From Streptosporangiales bacterium (lineage in GTDB: Bacteria; Actinomycetota; Actinomycetes; Streptosporangiales; WHST01): a stretch of DNA of 64,000 nt. The position numbers were made by a program, and so were the translations under genes. The stretch covers positions 18,674 to 82,673 of the forward strand of contig WHST01000011.1 in assembly GCA_009379955.1 (NCBI GenBank), given 5' to 3'. Positions 37,652-46,770 of this stretch are shown in pieces. How positions within the stretch are numbered: the first letter of the stretch is position 1; the number at the start of each line of letters is the position of its first letter. The notes beneath the pieces were generated by a model that had not been told where the DNA came from, ran no database searches, and saw only the letters and a program-made list of their open reading frames with translations.

Positions 37652-38359
37652 CTACTGGGCGCTCGTCACCGCGCTCACGAACTCGTCGACGGTGCGCGTG
37701 CACAGGTCGGGGTGCTGCAGGTTCCACAGGTGGCCGCCGCCGGGGACGATCCGCAGCGTCGCGTCCGGCAGGCATGCGGCGAGCAACCGGGCCGATGCCA
37801 GGTTGGACGTGTCGGCGGCGCCGCAGCAGACGAGCGCAGGGACGCCGACGTCGCCGAGCCGCGGCTCGAGGTGGTCGTGCCTCAGCTCGCGCAGCGCGTC
37901 GGCCTGGGTCCGCTTGCCCGCGCGCCTGATGTCGTCGACGAACGCGGCGCGGTCGCGGTCGTCGGCCGGACGCACGATCGTCGCGGACATCTCCGACGTC
38001 ACCGACAGCGGCAGCACCGCGGTGACAGCGCGCTGGACCGTCACACCGGCACGCGACATCCGGACGGCGGCGCCGGACAGCACCAGGCTCGCGACCAGAC
38101 CCGGCTCGTCGAGAGCGACCCGGAGCGCGACGTTGGCGCCGAGCGACGCCCCCACCAGGTGAGCGGGTGACGGACGGTCGCGCAGCAGTTCACGCAGCTG
38201 GTCGACGGCCGCCACCAGAGTGAACCGCCCTCCCGTCGCGCCGTGTCCTGGCAGGTCGGGCGCGAGCACCTCGTAGCGGTCACCGAGCGCCTCGGCCTGC
38301 GCGCGCCACATCCGGTGGCTCGCCCCCATGGCGTGCAGCAGGACGATCGTGGCGCTCAC
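37652..38359 (-). CDS. Alpha/beta hydrolase family protein
   Basis: 235 residues. It shows the L-L-H-A-M-G oxyanion region (about residues 8-13), nucleophile elbow G-A-S-L-G-A (about 85-90), an acid in the C-terminal third, and catalytic His in G-G-G-H-L-W. It resembles 3-oxoadipate enol-lactonase-like enzymes, but no aromatic-pathway genes are nearby, so no specific reaction is claimed. The start GTG 38359 is preferred because AGGGGAG lies just upstream; an earlier TTG at 38395 lacks a ribosome site. Its promoter region is shared with the divergent SOS-box microprotein. Confidence 0.9.
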   Translation of the reverse strand: MSATIVLLHAMGASHRMWRAQAEALGDRYEVLAPDLPGHGATGGRFTLVAAVDQLRELLRDRPSPAHLVGASLGANVALRVALDEPGLVASLVLSGAAVRMSRAGVTVQRAVTAVLPLSVTSEMSATIVRPADDRDRAAFVDDIRRAGKRTQADALRELRHDHLEPRLGDVGVPALVCCGAADTSNLASARLLAACLPDATLRIVPGGGHLWNLQHPDLCTRTVDEFVSAVTSAQ

Positions 38360-38445
38360 GGGCTCCCCTGGCGTGTCGGGCTCCCGACGATACAAGGACC
38401 GCGCGAACTCTCAGGCGCCCGTGGTGCGAGGGGGCCGGTCACTGG

Positions 38446-38466
38446 TAGGCTCGAACACATGTTCGA
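38446..38466 (+). promoter_or_regulatory. LexA (SOS) box overlapping a leaderless promoter
   Basis: TCGAACACATGTTCGA at 38451-38466 is a perfect 16-bp palindrome and matches the Gram-positive SOS-box form TCGAAC-N4-GTTCGA. A -10-like hexamer TAGGCT (38446-38451) ends seven bases before the ATG inside the box, as expected for a leaderless transcript. Confidence 0.72.
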
Positions 38467-38641
38467 CACTCATCAGAGGCCCGTCCTCACCGCCGACTGG
38501 GACCAGTCGGTCGACGTCCACCTGTCGCCCTACCAGCCCGCCGAGGCACCGCCCGCCTGGCGGCGCACCTGGTTCCGCCGTCACCGTAGCGCGGCCGCCC
38601 GCGAGGCCCAGCCGGGTCAGCCGTACCTCTTCACGCTCTGA
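38459..38641 (+). CDS. Putative SOS-controlled 60-residue microprotein
   Basis: 60 residues starting at an ATG embedded in a LexA box. Its sequence begins M-F-D-T-H-Q-R-P-V-L-T-A-D-W-D and carries a basic stretch W-R-R-T-W-F-R-R-H-R near the C-terminus. No signal peptide or membrane helix is seen. No Shine-Dalgarno precedes it, but a -10-like hexamer lies at leaderless spacing. I recognise no family. SOS-controlled microproteins elsewhere often inhibit cell division or interact with replication proteins; that is only an analogy here. Confidence that it is a real gene rests on the operator, not on homology. Confidence 0.55.
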   Translation: MFDTHQRPVLTADWDQSVDVHLSPYQPAEAPPAWRRTWFRRHRSAAAREAQPGQPYLFTL

Positions 38642-38766
38642 GCTCACCGCTCAGCCGGCGCCGCCCGAGATCCGGAACGACCTACTGCAGGCGCTCGGCA
38701 GTGACCTCGCACACAATGTCGGTCCTGCCACTGGGCGCGGAGCGGTCGCTCGGCGAGGCTGGCACG

Positions 38767-39972
38767 ATGGCCTCGAGAGCGGTGACCGTGCCGAGAACGC
38801 GGAGCGGTTCCTGGTGGTACGCCGCACTCTCGGTCTGCGCGGTGGGCTGGGGCGCCAACCAGTTCGCGTCGCTCCTGCCCTTCTACCGCCTCGAGCTCGC
38901 GGTCGGCATGCCGACGGTGCAGGCCACGTTCGGCCTGTACGCGGCGGGACTGATCCCCGGGCTACTGGTGGGCGGACCGATCTCCGACCGCCACGGCAGG
39001 CGTCGCGTCGTCCTCCCGGCCCTGGCGATCTCCCTGGCCGCGACCGTCGTCCTGACCCTCGGCCTGCACGGCGTGGGCTGGCTCTTCGTGGGCCGGTTCG
39101 TGGCGGGCGTCGCGAGCGGCGCCGCCTTCAGCGCGGGCACCGCATGGATCAAGGAGCTGTCGAGCGCCCCGTACGCCGACGCCCCGGACGGCGCCGGCGC
39201 CCGCCGAGCGACCATCGCGATGACCACCGGCTTCGGTGTCGGGCCACTTGTCGCGGGCGTGCTGGCGCAGTGGGGTCCCGCGCCCGGGGTGCTGCCCTAC
39301 GTCCCCCACCTGGTGCTGGCGGCCGTCGCCGTCCCGCTGGCCTGGCGGACGCCCGAGACCGTGATCACCTCGGCGAGCGACCAGGAGCGAGGCGCGGTGA
39401 CCGCGCATCGGCATCCGCGCTTCCTGCGCGTCGTCGTCCCGCTGGCGCCATGGGTGTTCGGGGGCGCCACGATCGCGCTCGCCTACCTGCCCGGCCTGGT
39501 CGCGTCCCGCGTGCACGGCCTCGCGATGGCGTTCGGTGGCCTCGCGTCGCTGGTCACCGCGATGGCCGGGGTGCTCGTCCAGCCGGTCGCGCGCCGGATC
39601 GACCGGCCGGGGAGCCGGCGGCTGCTCGTGGCCGCGCTCACGACCATGACGGCGGGACTCCTGCTCGCCGCCGTGGCGGCGACGGTCCGCCACCCCGCCG
39701 CGGTACTCGTCGCCGCGGTCGTCCTCGGCGTCGGCTACGGCGGCTGCATGGTGTGCGGCCTGACCGAGGTCACGCGGCTCGCCGCGCCGCGCGAGCTCGG
39801 TGCCCTCACCGCACTGTTCCAGGCCGTCACGTACCTCGGCTTCGCCGCGCCGTTCCTGCTCGCCGCCCTCCAGGCCGTGGCCCCGCCCGGCGTGCTGCTG
39901 GTCGCCGTCGCCGCGCTCGCCCTGCTCACCCTGGTCTGGACCGCACGCGAGGCGCGGCGCCGACCGGCGTGA
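38767..39972 (+). CDS. Major facilitator superfamily transporter
   Basis: 401 residues from ATG 38767; a GTG at 38701 and an ATG at 38716 are upstream alternatives that add polar residues. It has 12 predicted membrane helices and the MFS motif between helices 2 and 3, G-G-P-I-S-D-R-H-G-R-R-R-V (about residues 72-84). It resembles multidrug/sugar-efflux exporters of actinobacteria; the transported compound is unknown. A hairpin at 39990-40018 ends the transcript. It lies 125 bases after the SOS-box microprotein and could be co-transcribed with it. Confidence 0.88.
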   Translation: MASRAVTVPRTRSGSWWYAALSVCAVGWGANQFASLLPFYRLELAVGMPTVQATFGLYAAGLIPGLLVGGPISDRHGRRRVVLPALAISLAATVVLTLGLHGVGWLFVGRFVAGVASGAAFSAGTAWIKELSSAPYADAPDGAGARRATIAMTTGFGVGPLVAGVLAQWGPAPGVLPYVPHLVLAAVAVPLAWRTPETVITSASDQERGAVTAHRHPRFLRVVVPLAPWVFGGATIALAYLPGLVASRVHGLAMAFGGLASLVTAMAGVLVQPVARRIDRPGSRRLLVAALTTMTAGLLLAAVAATVRHPAAVLVAAVVLGVGYGGCMVCGLTEVTRLAAPRELGALTALFQAVTYLGFAAPFLLAALQAVAPPGVLLVAVAALALLTLVWTAREARRRPA

Positions 39973-39989
39973 CCGTACCCGGACATGCC

Positions 39990-40018
39990 GAAGGGCGGCC
40001 CTCACGGGACCGCCCTTC
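39990..40018. terminator. Bidirectional terminator hairpin between MFS and groEL genes
   Basis: GAAGGGCGG at 39990-39998 pairs perfectly with CCGCCCTTC at 40010-40018; the loop itself can form a short CCC/GGG stem. It lies between convergent stop codons. Confidence 0.82.
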
Positions 40019-40044
40019 GAACGAGAGAACCGCTGAGCGTGAGC

Positions 40045-41688
<1,644 letters not shown>

Positions 41689-41792
41689 TCACACGCACGT
41701 CCGAATTCGGACCGGTGCCCGCGACGGACGGCCCGGCGTGCGACGACCCTTCCGCCGTACGGCCCGAGCCTCACCGCCCGATCGGCGACGTG

Positions 41793-41819
41793 CTGTCACT
41801 CTCCCTATGAGAGTGCTAA
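41793..41819. promoter_or_regulatory. CIRCE element, copy a
   Basis: Right arm GAGTGCTAA (41811-41819) is perfect. The left arm CTGTCACTC (41793-41801) matches the CIRCE arm at six of nine positions, with nine bases between. It is a likely HrcA operator upstream of groEL. Confidence 0.6.
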
Positions 41820-41826
41820 GGAATGT

Positions 41827-41853
41827 TTAGCACTCGCCCGAGGCGAGTGCAAG
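41827..41853. promoter_or_regulatory. CIRCE element, copy b
   Basis: TTAGCACTC (41827-41835), nine bases, then GAGTGCAAG (41845-41853), only two mismatches from TTAGCACTC-N9-GAGTGCTAA. It is the better of two tandem HrcA sites upstream of groEL. Confidence 0.85.
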
Positions 41854-41943
41854 TCGGGCGTCCGCTGCGCCGGGCGAGAACCCGGGGCATCCCCCGGTAC
41901 GCTAGCGCGGTCAGGTGGGACTCGGGGCCGAGCTGGGGCACAG

Positions 41944-42558
41944 GTGTTGGGCCGAACGCAACGGATACTGGTGGGCTACCTCACCGCCGCGCTCGTCGCC
42001 CTGTGCGTCGCCGCCGGCTTCGGCGCCGGATACGCGATCGGCTACGGCCGCACGGCGAGCGCCGAGCCCGAGGTGGCCCCCCGCACCGCCCCGGAGAACC
42101 CCTGTGCGCTCCTTCGCTCCGACACCCGCGGACGCCTGGTGCCCGTGTCGCTGCCGGTCGGCAGCGAGCGGCGCATGATCGACGACCGGCACCAGCAGTC
42201 CCGCTGCGAGATGCGGACGAACGAGCGCAAGGCCAGCACGTACAACAAGGCGGCGCTCCTGATCACCGTCGACCGCTTCGGGGCCGACGCCGAGACGAGC
42301 GCCACCGAGGCGGCGCGGACCGCGATGACGAAGGCGCGGGAGACGATGTCCCAGGACGGCGAGCCGCTCGAGGGTCTCGGCGACGCCGCGACGGTCGACG
42401 TCAGGCGTGCCGGCCGGGCACGGTGGGAGACCCAGGTCCACGTGCAGTACGGCGACACCGTGGTGACGGTGGTCTACACGACCTGGCTCGCCGACCGGTC
42501 CGACACCGAGAGTGCCGCCATCACCGTGGCGCGCGAGGTCCTGGCGGCGATGCGATGA
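41944..42558 (+). CDS. Hypothetical secreted or anchored protein with N-terminal membrane segment
   Basis: 204 residues, GTG start with GAGCTGGGGC upstream. An uncleaved signal anchor or signal peptide covers about residues 6-32 (ILVGYLTAALVALCVAAGFG). The rest is extracellular, with two cysteines (about residues 58 and 89) that could form a disulfide, and resembles DUF3558-like secreted proteins in overall style (N-P-C-A-L-L...), but I cannot confirm the family. It overlaps the next gene by four bases (ATGA); the two likely work together at the cell surface. Confidence 0.75.
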   Translation: MLGRTQRILVGYLTAALVALCVAAGFGAGYAIGYGRTASAEPEVAPRTAPENPCALLRSDTRGRLVPVSLPVGSERRMIDDRHQQSRCEMRTNERKASTYNKAALLITVDRFGADAETSATEAARTAMTKARETMSQDGEPLEGLGDAATVDVRRAGRARWETQVHVQYGDTVVTVVYTTWLADRSDTESAAITVAREVLAAMR

Positions 42559-43367
42559 CCGATCCCACGCCCACCCCGCCGACCCCGGGCACGGACGCAC
42601 CGGCGACCGCCCTGCCGCCCGAGGCGCGTCCCGCGGCGCGCAGCCCGTGGAACGTCTTCGTGCTGCTCCTCCCGATCACCGTGATCGCAAGCCTGGTGGC
42701 GGGCGCGATCGGCCACGGGAACGGGGAGACGGCAGGCCTGGCCAAGGCGTCGGCGGAGCTCGCCGCCAGGACCCGCGACGGTGCGCGCCCGCCGCTCCCG
42801 AGCCCAACGACCCTGGCGCCCGAGCCGTTCATCTCGTCGATGCCGCGGCCGTTCCGCACCGGGCTCGACCGCGACGCCACGCCGATCAGGATCGTCGGTC
42901 CCACCTTCTCGGCACCGAAGGGCGCCAAGGTGCTGAGCCCCAACGTCCCGTTCTCGTTCCGCGTGGCAGGCAAGGCGTGGCGCACGACCACGCCCGCTCC
43001 CGAGCAGGACATCGCCTTCTCGCAGGCGTTCAGCCGGCCGACGGGTAGCGAGACGGCCGCGACCTCACCGTTGCGCGTCGACTTCGCCTGGCGAGTGTGC
43101 GGCAAGTGCCTCGCCGCCGACGCACCCACGTTCGACAAGCGGTTCCGTGAGCGGTGGGACCTGCCGTCGTACCGGTTGCGGCAGCTCGCGACGGGCACCT
43201 ACTACGCCGAGGTCGAGGGCGACGAGTACTACCACCTCGTCGTCCGCCGAAACTTCGACTCACCCGACGGCCGCGTCTACGTCGTGCAGTACGCCACGCG
43301 CGCCCCGCTGGACGACAAGGCCGAGGCGCAGGAGCTCGCGAACGAGATCCGCAGCCAGCTGAGCTGA
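42555..43367 (+). CDS. Hypothetical secreted or anchored protein (partner of preceding gene)
   Basis: 270 residues. The N-terminal 30 residues are Pro/Thr-rich cytosolic (T-P-T-P-P-T-P-G-T), then one membrane helix at about residues 33-54 (WNVFVLLLPITVIASLVAGA). The remaining 215 residues are extracellular, with a pair of cysteines in V-C-G-K-C near residue 180. No recognised domain. It is coupled to the previous gene by an ATGA overlap. Confidence 0.72.
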   Translation: MTDPTPTPPTPGTDAPATALPPEARPAARSPWNVFVLLLPITVIASLVAGAIGHGNGETAGLAKASAELAARTRDGARPPLPSPTTLAPEPFISSMPRPFRTGLDRDATPIRIVGPTFSAPKGAKVLSPNVPFSFRVAGKAWRTTTPAPEQDIAFSQAFSRPTGSETAATSPLRVDFAWRVCGKCLAADAPTFDKRFRERWDLPSYRLRQLATGTYYAEVEGDEYYHLVVRRNFDSPDGRVYVVQYATRAPLDDKAEAQELANEIRSQLS

Positions 43368-43382
43368 GCCGGACCTCGGCCG

Positions 43383-43658
43383 TCAGCCGCCGGCGACGGC
43401 GGGGATGATCGAGATCTGCGAACCCGCGGGCGTCGGGGTGTCGAGGCCCTGCGCGAAGCGGACGTCCTCCTCGCCGACGTACACGTTGACGAACCTGCGC
43501 ACCTTGCCGGCGTCGTCGAGGACGCGCGCCTTGAGGCCCGGGTGGTCCGCCTCCAGCCGGTCGAGCACACCCGCCAGGGTCTCGCCCTCGGCTGCCACCT
43601 CCGCCGCACCACCGGTCAGCGGACGGAGGATCGTCGGGATCCGGACGGACACACTCAC
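43383..43658 (-). CDS. MoaD/ThiS-family sulfur carrier protein (MetO/CysO-like)
   Basis: 91 residues with the ubiquitin-like fold of small sulfur carriers and the required C-terminal Gly-Gly (V-A-G-G at the very end). In this family the terminal glycine is adenylated and then carries sulfur as a thiocarboxylate. Its GTG overlaps the stop of the threonine-synthase-like gene by four bases, so it is coupled to it and lies under the same SAM riboswitch. This links it to sulfur transfer for methionine or cysteine rather than molybdopterin synthesis. No E1-like activating enzyme is in the window. Confidence 0.9.
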   Translation of the reverse strand: MSVSVRIPTILRPLTGGAAEVAAEGETLAGVLDRLEADHPGLKARVLDDAGKVRRFVNVYVGEEDVRFAQGLDTPTPAGSQISIIPAVAGG

Positions 43659-44914
43659 GAGACACCCACCTTCGAGGAGACACTGCGGAACGCTTCGACG
43701 CTCGGCTCGATCGTCGCCGCGGGGCGGGCGACGTCGCTGACCGCGTCGAGAGTCTTGAGGCCGTCACCGCTGACGATCGCGGTGGTGTCGGCCTCGGGGT
43801 CGATCGCGCCGGCCTCGAGGAGCTTCTTCAGCACGGCGATGGTCACCCCGCCCGCCGTCTCCGCGAAGATGCCCTCGGTGCGGGCGAGCAGCTGGATCGC
43901 CTCGACGATCTCGGCGTCGTCGACGTCCTCGACCGCGCCGCCCGTGCGGCGCGCGATGTCGAGCACGTACGGGCCGTCGGCGGGGTTGCCGATCGCGAGC
44001 GACTTGGCGATGGTGTCGGGCCGTACGGGCTGCACGATGTCGAGCCCCGCCTTGTACGCCTGCGCGACCGGCGAGCACCCGGTGGCCTGCGCGGCGAACA
44101 CCTTGTAGGGCTTGTCGTCGACCAGGCCGAGCTTGGTGAGCTCGCCGAACGACTTGTCGATCTTGGTGAGCTGCGACCCGGAGGCGACGGGGACGACGAT
44201 CTGGTCGGGCAGCCGCCAGCCGAGCTGCTCGGCGATCTCGTAGCCGAGCGTCTTGGAGCCCTCGGCGTAGTACGGACGGACGTTGACGTTGGCGAACGCC
44301 CAGTCCTCGTACTCGCCGGCGAGCTCCGAGGCCAGCCGGTTGACGTCGTCGTAGTTGCCCTCGACGGCGAACAGCGTGCCGCCGTAGACCGCGGTCATCG
44401 TGATCTTCTGGTGCTCGAGGTCGTGCGGCACCAGGACGACCGACCTGATGCCGCCGCGCGCGGACGCCGCCGCGACGGCGTTGGCGAGGTTGCCGGTCGA
44501 CGGGCACGCGAGCACCTTGAAGCCGAGCTCGCGCGCCGCGGCGAGCGCCACGGCCACGACCCGGTCCTTGAACGAGTGCGTCGGGTTGCCGGTGTCGTCC
44601 TTCAGCCAGAGGCTGCGCATGCCGAGCGCGTGCGCGAGCCCGTCGGCGCGGACGAGCCGCGTGCAGCCGGGCTCGATGCTCGGGATCTCCGCGATGCGGT
44701 CGGACACCGGCAGCAGGCCCCGGTAGCGCCAGATGTTCCGCGGCCCGGCCGCGATCGACTCGCGGGTCACGCCGGCGAACTCGTAGGCGACCTCGAGCGG
44801 CCCGAAGCACAGCTCGCAGGCGTACCGGGGACCGAGATCGTAGGTCTGGCCGCACTCGCGACACGCGAGGTTGCGCGCGGGTCCGAACGCGTGCGCGTCT
44901 GGCTGAGTGTTCAA
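43655..44914 (-). CDS. thrC: Threonine synthase-like PLP enzyme (possible MetM-type homocysteine synthase)
   Basis: 419 residues. A zinc-ribbon-like N-terminus is seen (C-R-E-C...C-E-L-C, residues 18-36). The PLP lysine is Lys116 in N-P-T-H-S-F-K-D-R, and the body matches ThrC (P-S-T-G-N-L-A-N-A-V, G-N-P-A-D-G-P-Y). ThrC turns O-phosphohomoserine into threonine. Here a SAM riboswitch controls the gene and a sulfur carrier is coupled to it, which fits the O-phosphohomoserine-to-homocysteine route reported in Streptomyces (MetM with MetO). Choosing between threonine and homocysteine synthesis needs a phylogeny or assay. It starts with TTG at 44914 with GAGGAAGGG upstream; no other in-frame start is available. 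Confidence 0.85.
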   Translation of the reverse strand: MNTQPDAHAFGPARNLACRECGQTYDLGPRYACELCFGPLEVAYEFAGVTRESIAAGPRNIWRYRGLLPVSDRIAEIPSIEPGCTRLVRADGLAHALGMRSLWLKDDTGNPTHSFKDRVVAVALAAARELGFKVLACPSTGNLANAVAAASARGGIRSVVLVPHDLEHQKITMTAVYGGTLFAVEGNYDDVNRLASELAGEYEDWAFANVNVRPYYAEGSKTLGYEIAEQLGWRLPDQIVVPVASGSQLTKIDKSFGELTKLGLVDDKPYKVFAAQATGCSPVAQAYKAGLDIVQPVRPDTIAKSLAIGNPADGPYVLDIARRTGGAVEDVDDAEIVEAIQLLARTEGIFAETAGGVTIAVLKKLLEAGAIDPEADTTAIVSGDGLKTLDAVSDVARPAATIEPSVEAFRSVSSKVGVS

Positions 44915-44928
44915 GGTGCGAAGCCCTT

Positions 44929-45070
44929 CCTCATCTGTCCTGGCCGCGGACTTCGCGGCTGGCAGGCCGGAGTTGGCACCGTTCCCGGCCGGCCTCGCGA
45001 GGTACGAGACGGTCGCCGGGAGGGTTGCCGGGGCTTCAACGGGCCGGTCCCTCTGCCCCTCTGGATGAGT
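44929..45070 (-). ncRNA. SAM riboswitch (SAM-I/SAM-IV class)
   Basis: Read on the minus strand it has all the core blocks: P1 strand ACTCATCC (45063-45070) pairing with GATGAGG (44929-44935), AGAGGGACCGGCCCG and GAAGCCCCGGCAACC (within 45022-45053), and GGTGCCAACTCC (44969-44980). It senses S-adenosylmethionine. It lies 15 bases before the thrC-like start, so SAM should switch off the thrC-like/moaD-like pair. The closing P1 helix is close to the ribosome site, which suggests control of translation. Confidence 0.9.
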
Positions 45071-45143
45071 CTTCAGTTGTCGATGCCCAGCCTAGCTGTC
45101 CACCATCTGGACGACGGGGCCGGGACGACGGGACACTGGTGCG

Positions 45144-45536
45144 GTGCGAACCCGTCACCGCGTGCGACAGGTGCTGAACGCCGTCAACCTGACGACGCCG
45201 CTCGGCCTCGCCGTCGGTCGGGTCGGCGGCGCGCGGTTCGCGCGGGGTCCCGACGGCCTGGTCGTCGGCTCCGGCTACCGGCTCGGCTTCCCGGTCGCGC
45301 GGGCCTTCACGCTCGGCAACGCCGTCGTCGCCAGGACACCGCTCCCGGGCGACTCCCGCCTGATGGTCCACGAAGCGAGACACGCGACGCAGTACGCGTT
45401 CCTCGGCCTGCTGCTGCTCCCGGCGTACGGCGTCGCGGCGCTGTGGTCGAAGGCCCGTACCGGCGACTGGGCGTCGGCGAACGTGTTCGAACGCCAAGCC
45501 GGCCTGGCCGACGGCGGCTACCCCGACCGGCGGTGA
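45144..45536 (+). CDS. Hypothetical protein with HExxH-type motif
   Basis: 130 residues, GTG start. A hydrophobic helix is seen near residues 90-106 (AFLGLLLLPAYGVAALW), directly preceded by H-E-A-R-H-A-T-Q-Y. H-E-A-R-H fits the H-E-x-x-H zinc-binding signature of metallopeptidases, but the protein is far shorter than most such enzymes. The end contains F-E-R-Q-A-G, where a glutamate could be the third ligand (inference). Unrecognised family; it is divergent from the riboswitch-controlled pair and ends before repeat B copy 2. Confidence 0.7.
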   Translation: MRTRHRVRQVLNAVNLTTPLGLAVGRVGGARFARGPDGLVVGSGYRLGFPVARAFTLGNAVVARTPLPGDSRLMVHEARHATQYAFLGLLLLPAYGVAALWSKARTGDWASANVFERQAGLADGGYPDRR

Positions 45537-45558
45537 GCGCCCTCACCGTGCCAGAGCC

Positions 45559-45608
45559 CGTGAGGGGCACCCTCACCGTGCCCTGACACGGTGAGGGTGC
45601 CCCTCACG
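45559..45608. repeat. Palindromic repeat family B, copy 2
   Basis: 22-bp arms at 45559-45580 and 45587-45608, perfect, with six-base loop CCCTGA. It lies between convergent genes. An extra half-arm CCCTCACCGTG precedes it at 45540-45550. Confidence 0.9.
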
Positions 45609-45649
45609 TGTTGCGGGCCGGATGGCTGGCGGCTGCTCTCGCCGAGGTG

Positions 45650-46759
45650 TCAGGGGGCGGGTGCGGCCTCGACGCCGGTGTCCTCGGCGTGGGCGATGTC
45701 CTCGCGCACCTCGGGGTAGTGGCACGCCGCGAAGTGGCCGGTCCGCTTGATCTCCAGCGGCGGGATCTCGTCGCGGCAGCGGACCTGCTCGTCCTCCGAC
45801 AGGACCTCGCGGTACTTCGAGCAGCGAGTGTGGAAGACGCAGCCGCTCGGCGGGTCGACCGGGCTGGGCAGGTCGCCGCGCAGCAGGATGCGTTCGCGCT
45901 GCGTCTCCTTGTTCGGGTCGGGCACCGGCACCGCGGACATCAGGGCATGCGTGTACGGGTGCATCGGCGTGGTGTAGAGCACGTCGCGGTCGGCCAGCTC
46001 CATGATGTGCCCCAGGTACATCACCGCCACGCGGTCGGAGATGTGCCGCACGACCGAGAGGTCGTGCGCGACGAAGACGTACGCCATGCCGAACTCGTCC
46101 TGGAGGTCCTCCATCAGGTTGACGACCTGCGCCTGCACCGAGACGTCCAGGGCCGACACCGGCTCGTCGCAGACGATCAGCTTGGGCTGCAGGGCGAGCG
46201 CTCGGGCGAGGCCGATGCGTTGCCGCTGACCGCCGGAGAACTCGTGCGGGTAGCGGTTGTAGTGCTCGGGGCTGAGGCCGACGCGTTCGAGCAGCCGTTG
46301 CACCGCGGCCTTGATGCCGCCCTCCGGCTGCACCCCCTGGATCTTGAACGGCGCACCAACGATCGTGCCGATCGGGTGCCGGGGGTTGAGCGACGAGTAC
46401 GGGTCCTGGAAGATCATCTGCAGCTCGCGGCGCAGCGGCTGCATCTGGCTGCGCGAGAGACGGGCGACCTCCGTGCCCTGGAACTTGACCGACCCGCCCG
46501 TAGGGTCGATCAGCCGGGTGATGGCGCGGCCGGTGGTCGTCTTCCCGCAACCGGACTCACCGACCAGACCGAGGGTCTCCCCCGGCCGCACCGAGAACGA
46601 CACTCCGTCGACCGCGCGCACCGAGGCCACCTGCCGCTTGAACACGATCCCGCGCCTGATCGGGAAGTGCACCTTGAGGCCGTCGACGGCGAGCAGTGCC
46701 TGCGGATCGTCCGCCGCCGGGTGCACCGCGGCGCCGTCGCGCTCACTGACGTCGGTCAC
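45650..46759 (-). CDS. Oligopeptide/dipeptide ABC transporter ATPase (DppF type)
   Basis: 369 residues. Walker [10 protein letters not shown] (about 63-71), Q-loop M-I-F-Q-D-P, signature S-G-G-Q-R-Q-R and Walker B L-I-V-C-D-E-P are present. The C-terminal oligopeptide-type extension has a cysteine cluster (G-C-V-F-H-T-R-C, later C-R and A-C-H) that binds an iron-sulfur cluster in related ATPases. GTG 46759 is chosen as the start because AAGGGA lies eight bases upstream; the conserved part begins shortly after. It is the last gene of the five-gene peptide transporter. Confidence 0.95.
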   Translation of the reverse strand: MTDVSERDGAAVHPAADDPQALLAVDGLKVHFPIRRGIVFKRQVASVRAVDGVSFSVRPGETLGLVGESGCGKTTTGRAITRLIDPTGGSVKFQGTEVARLSRSQMQPLRRELQMIFQDPYSSLNPRHPIGTIVGAPFKIQGVQPEGGIKAAVQRLLERVGLSPEHYNRYPHEFSGGQRQRIGLARALALQPKLIVCDEPVSALDVSVQAQVVNLMEDLQDEFGMAYVFVAHDLSVVRHISDRVAVMYLGHIMELADRDVLYTTPMHPYTHALMSAVPVPDPNKETQRERILLRGDLPSPVDPPSGCVFHTRCSKYREVLSEDEQVRCRDEIPPLEIKRTGHFAACHYPEVREDIAHAEDTGVEAAPAP

Positions 46760-46770
46760 TGTCGGTCCCT

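Noticed and set aside
41811..41835. GAGTGCTAA...TTAGCACTC read as one inverted CIRCE
   Set aside because: Arm order and spacing are wrong for a single CIRCE. The same arms belong to two neighbouring elements with correct nine-base spacing.
45476..45498. GCGAACGTGTTCGAAC as a second LexA box
   Set aside because: The half-sites are separated by two bases instead of four, and it lies inside the coding end of the H-E-A-R-H gene.
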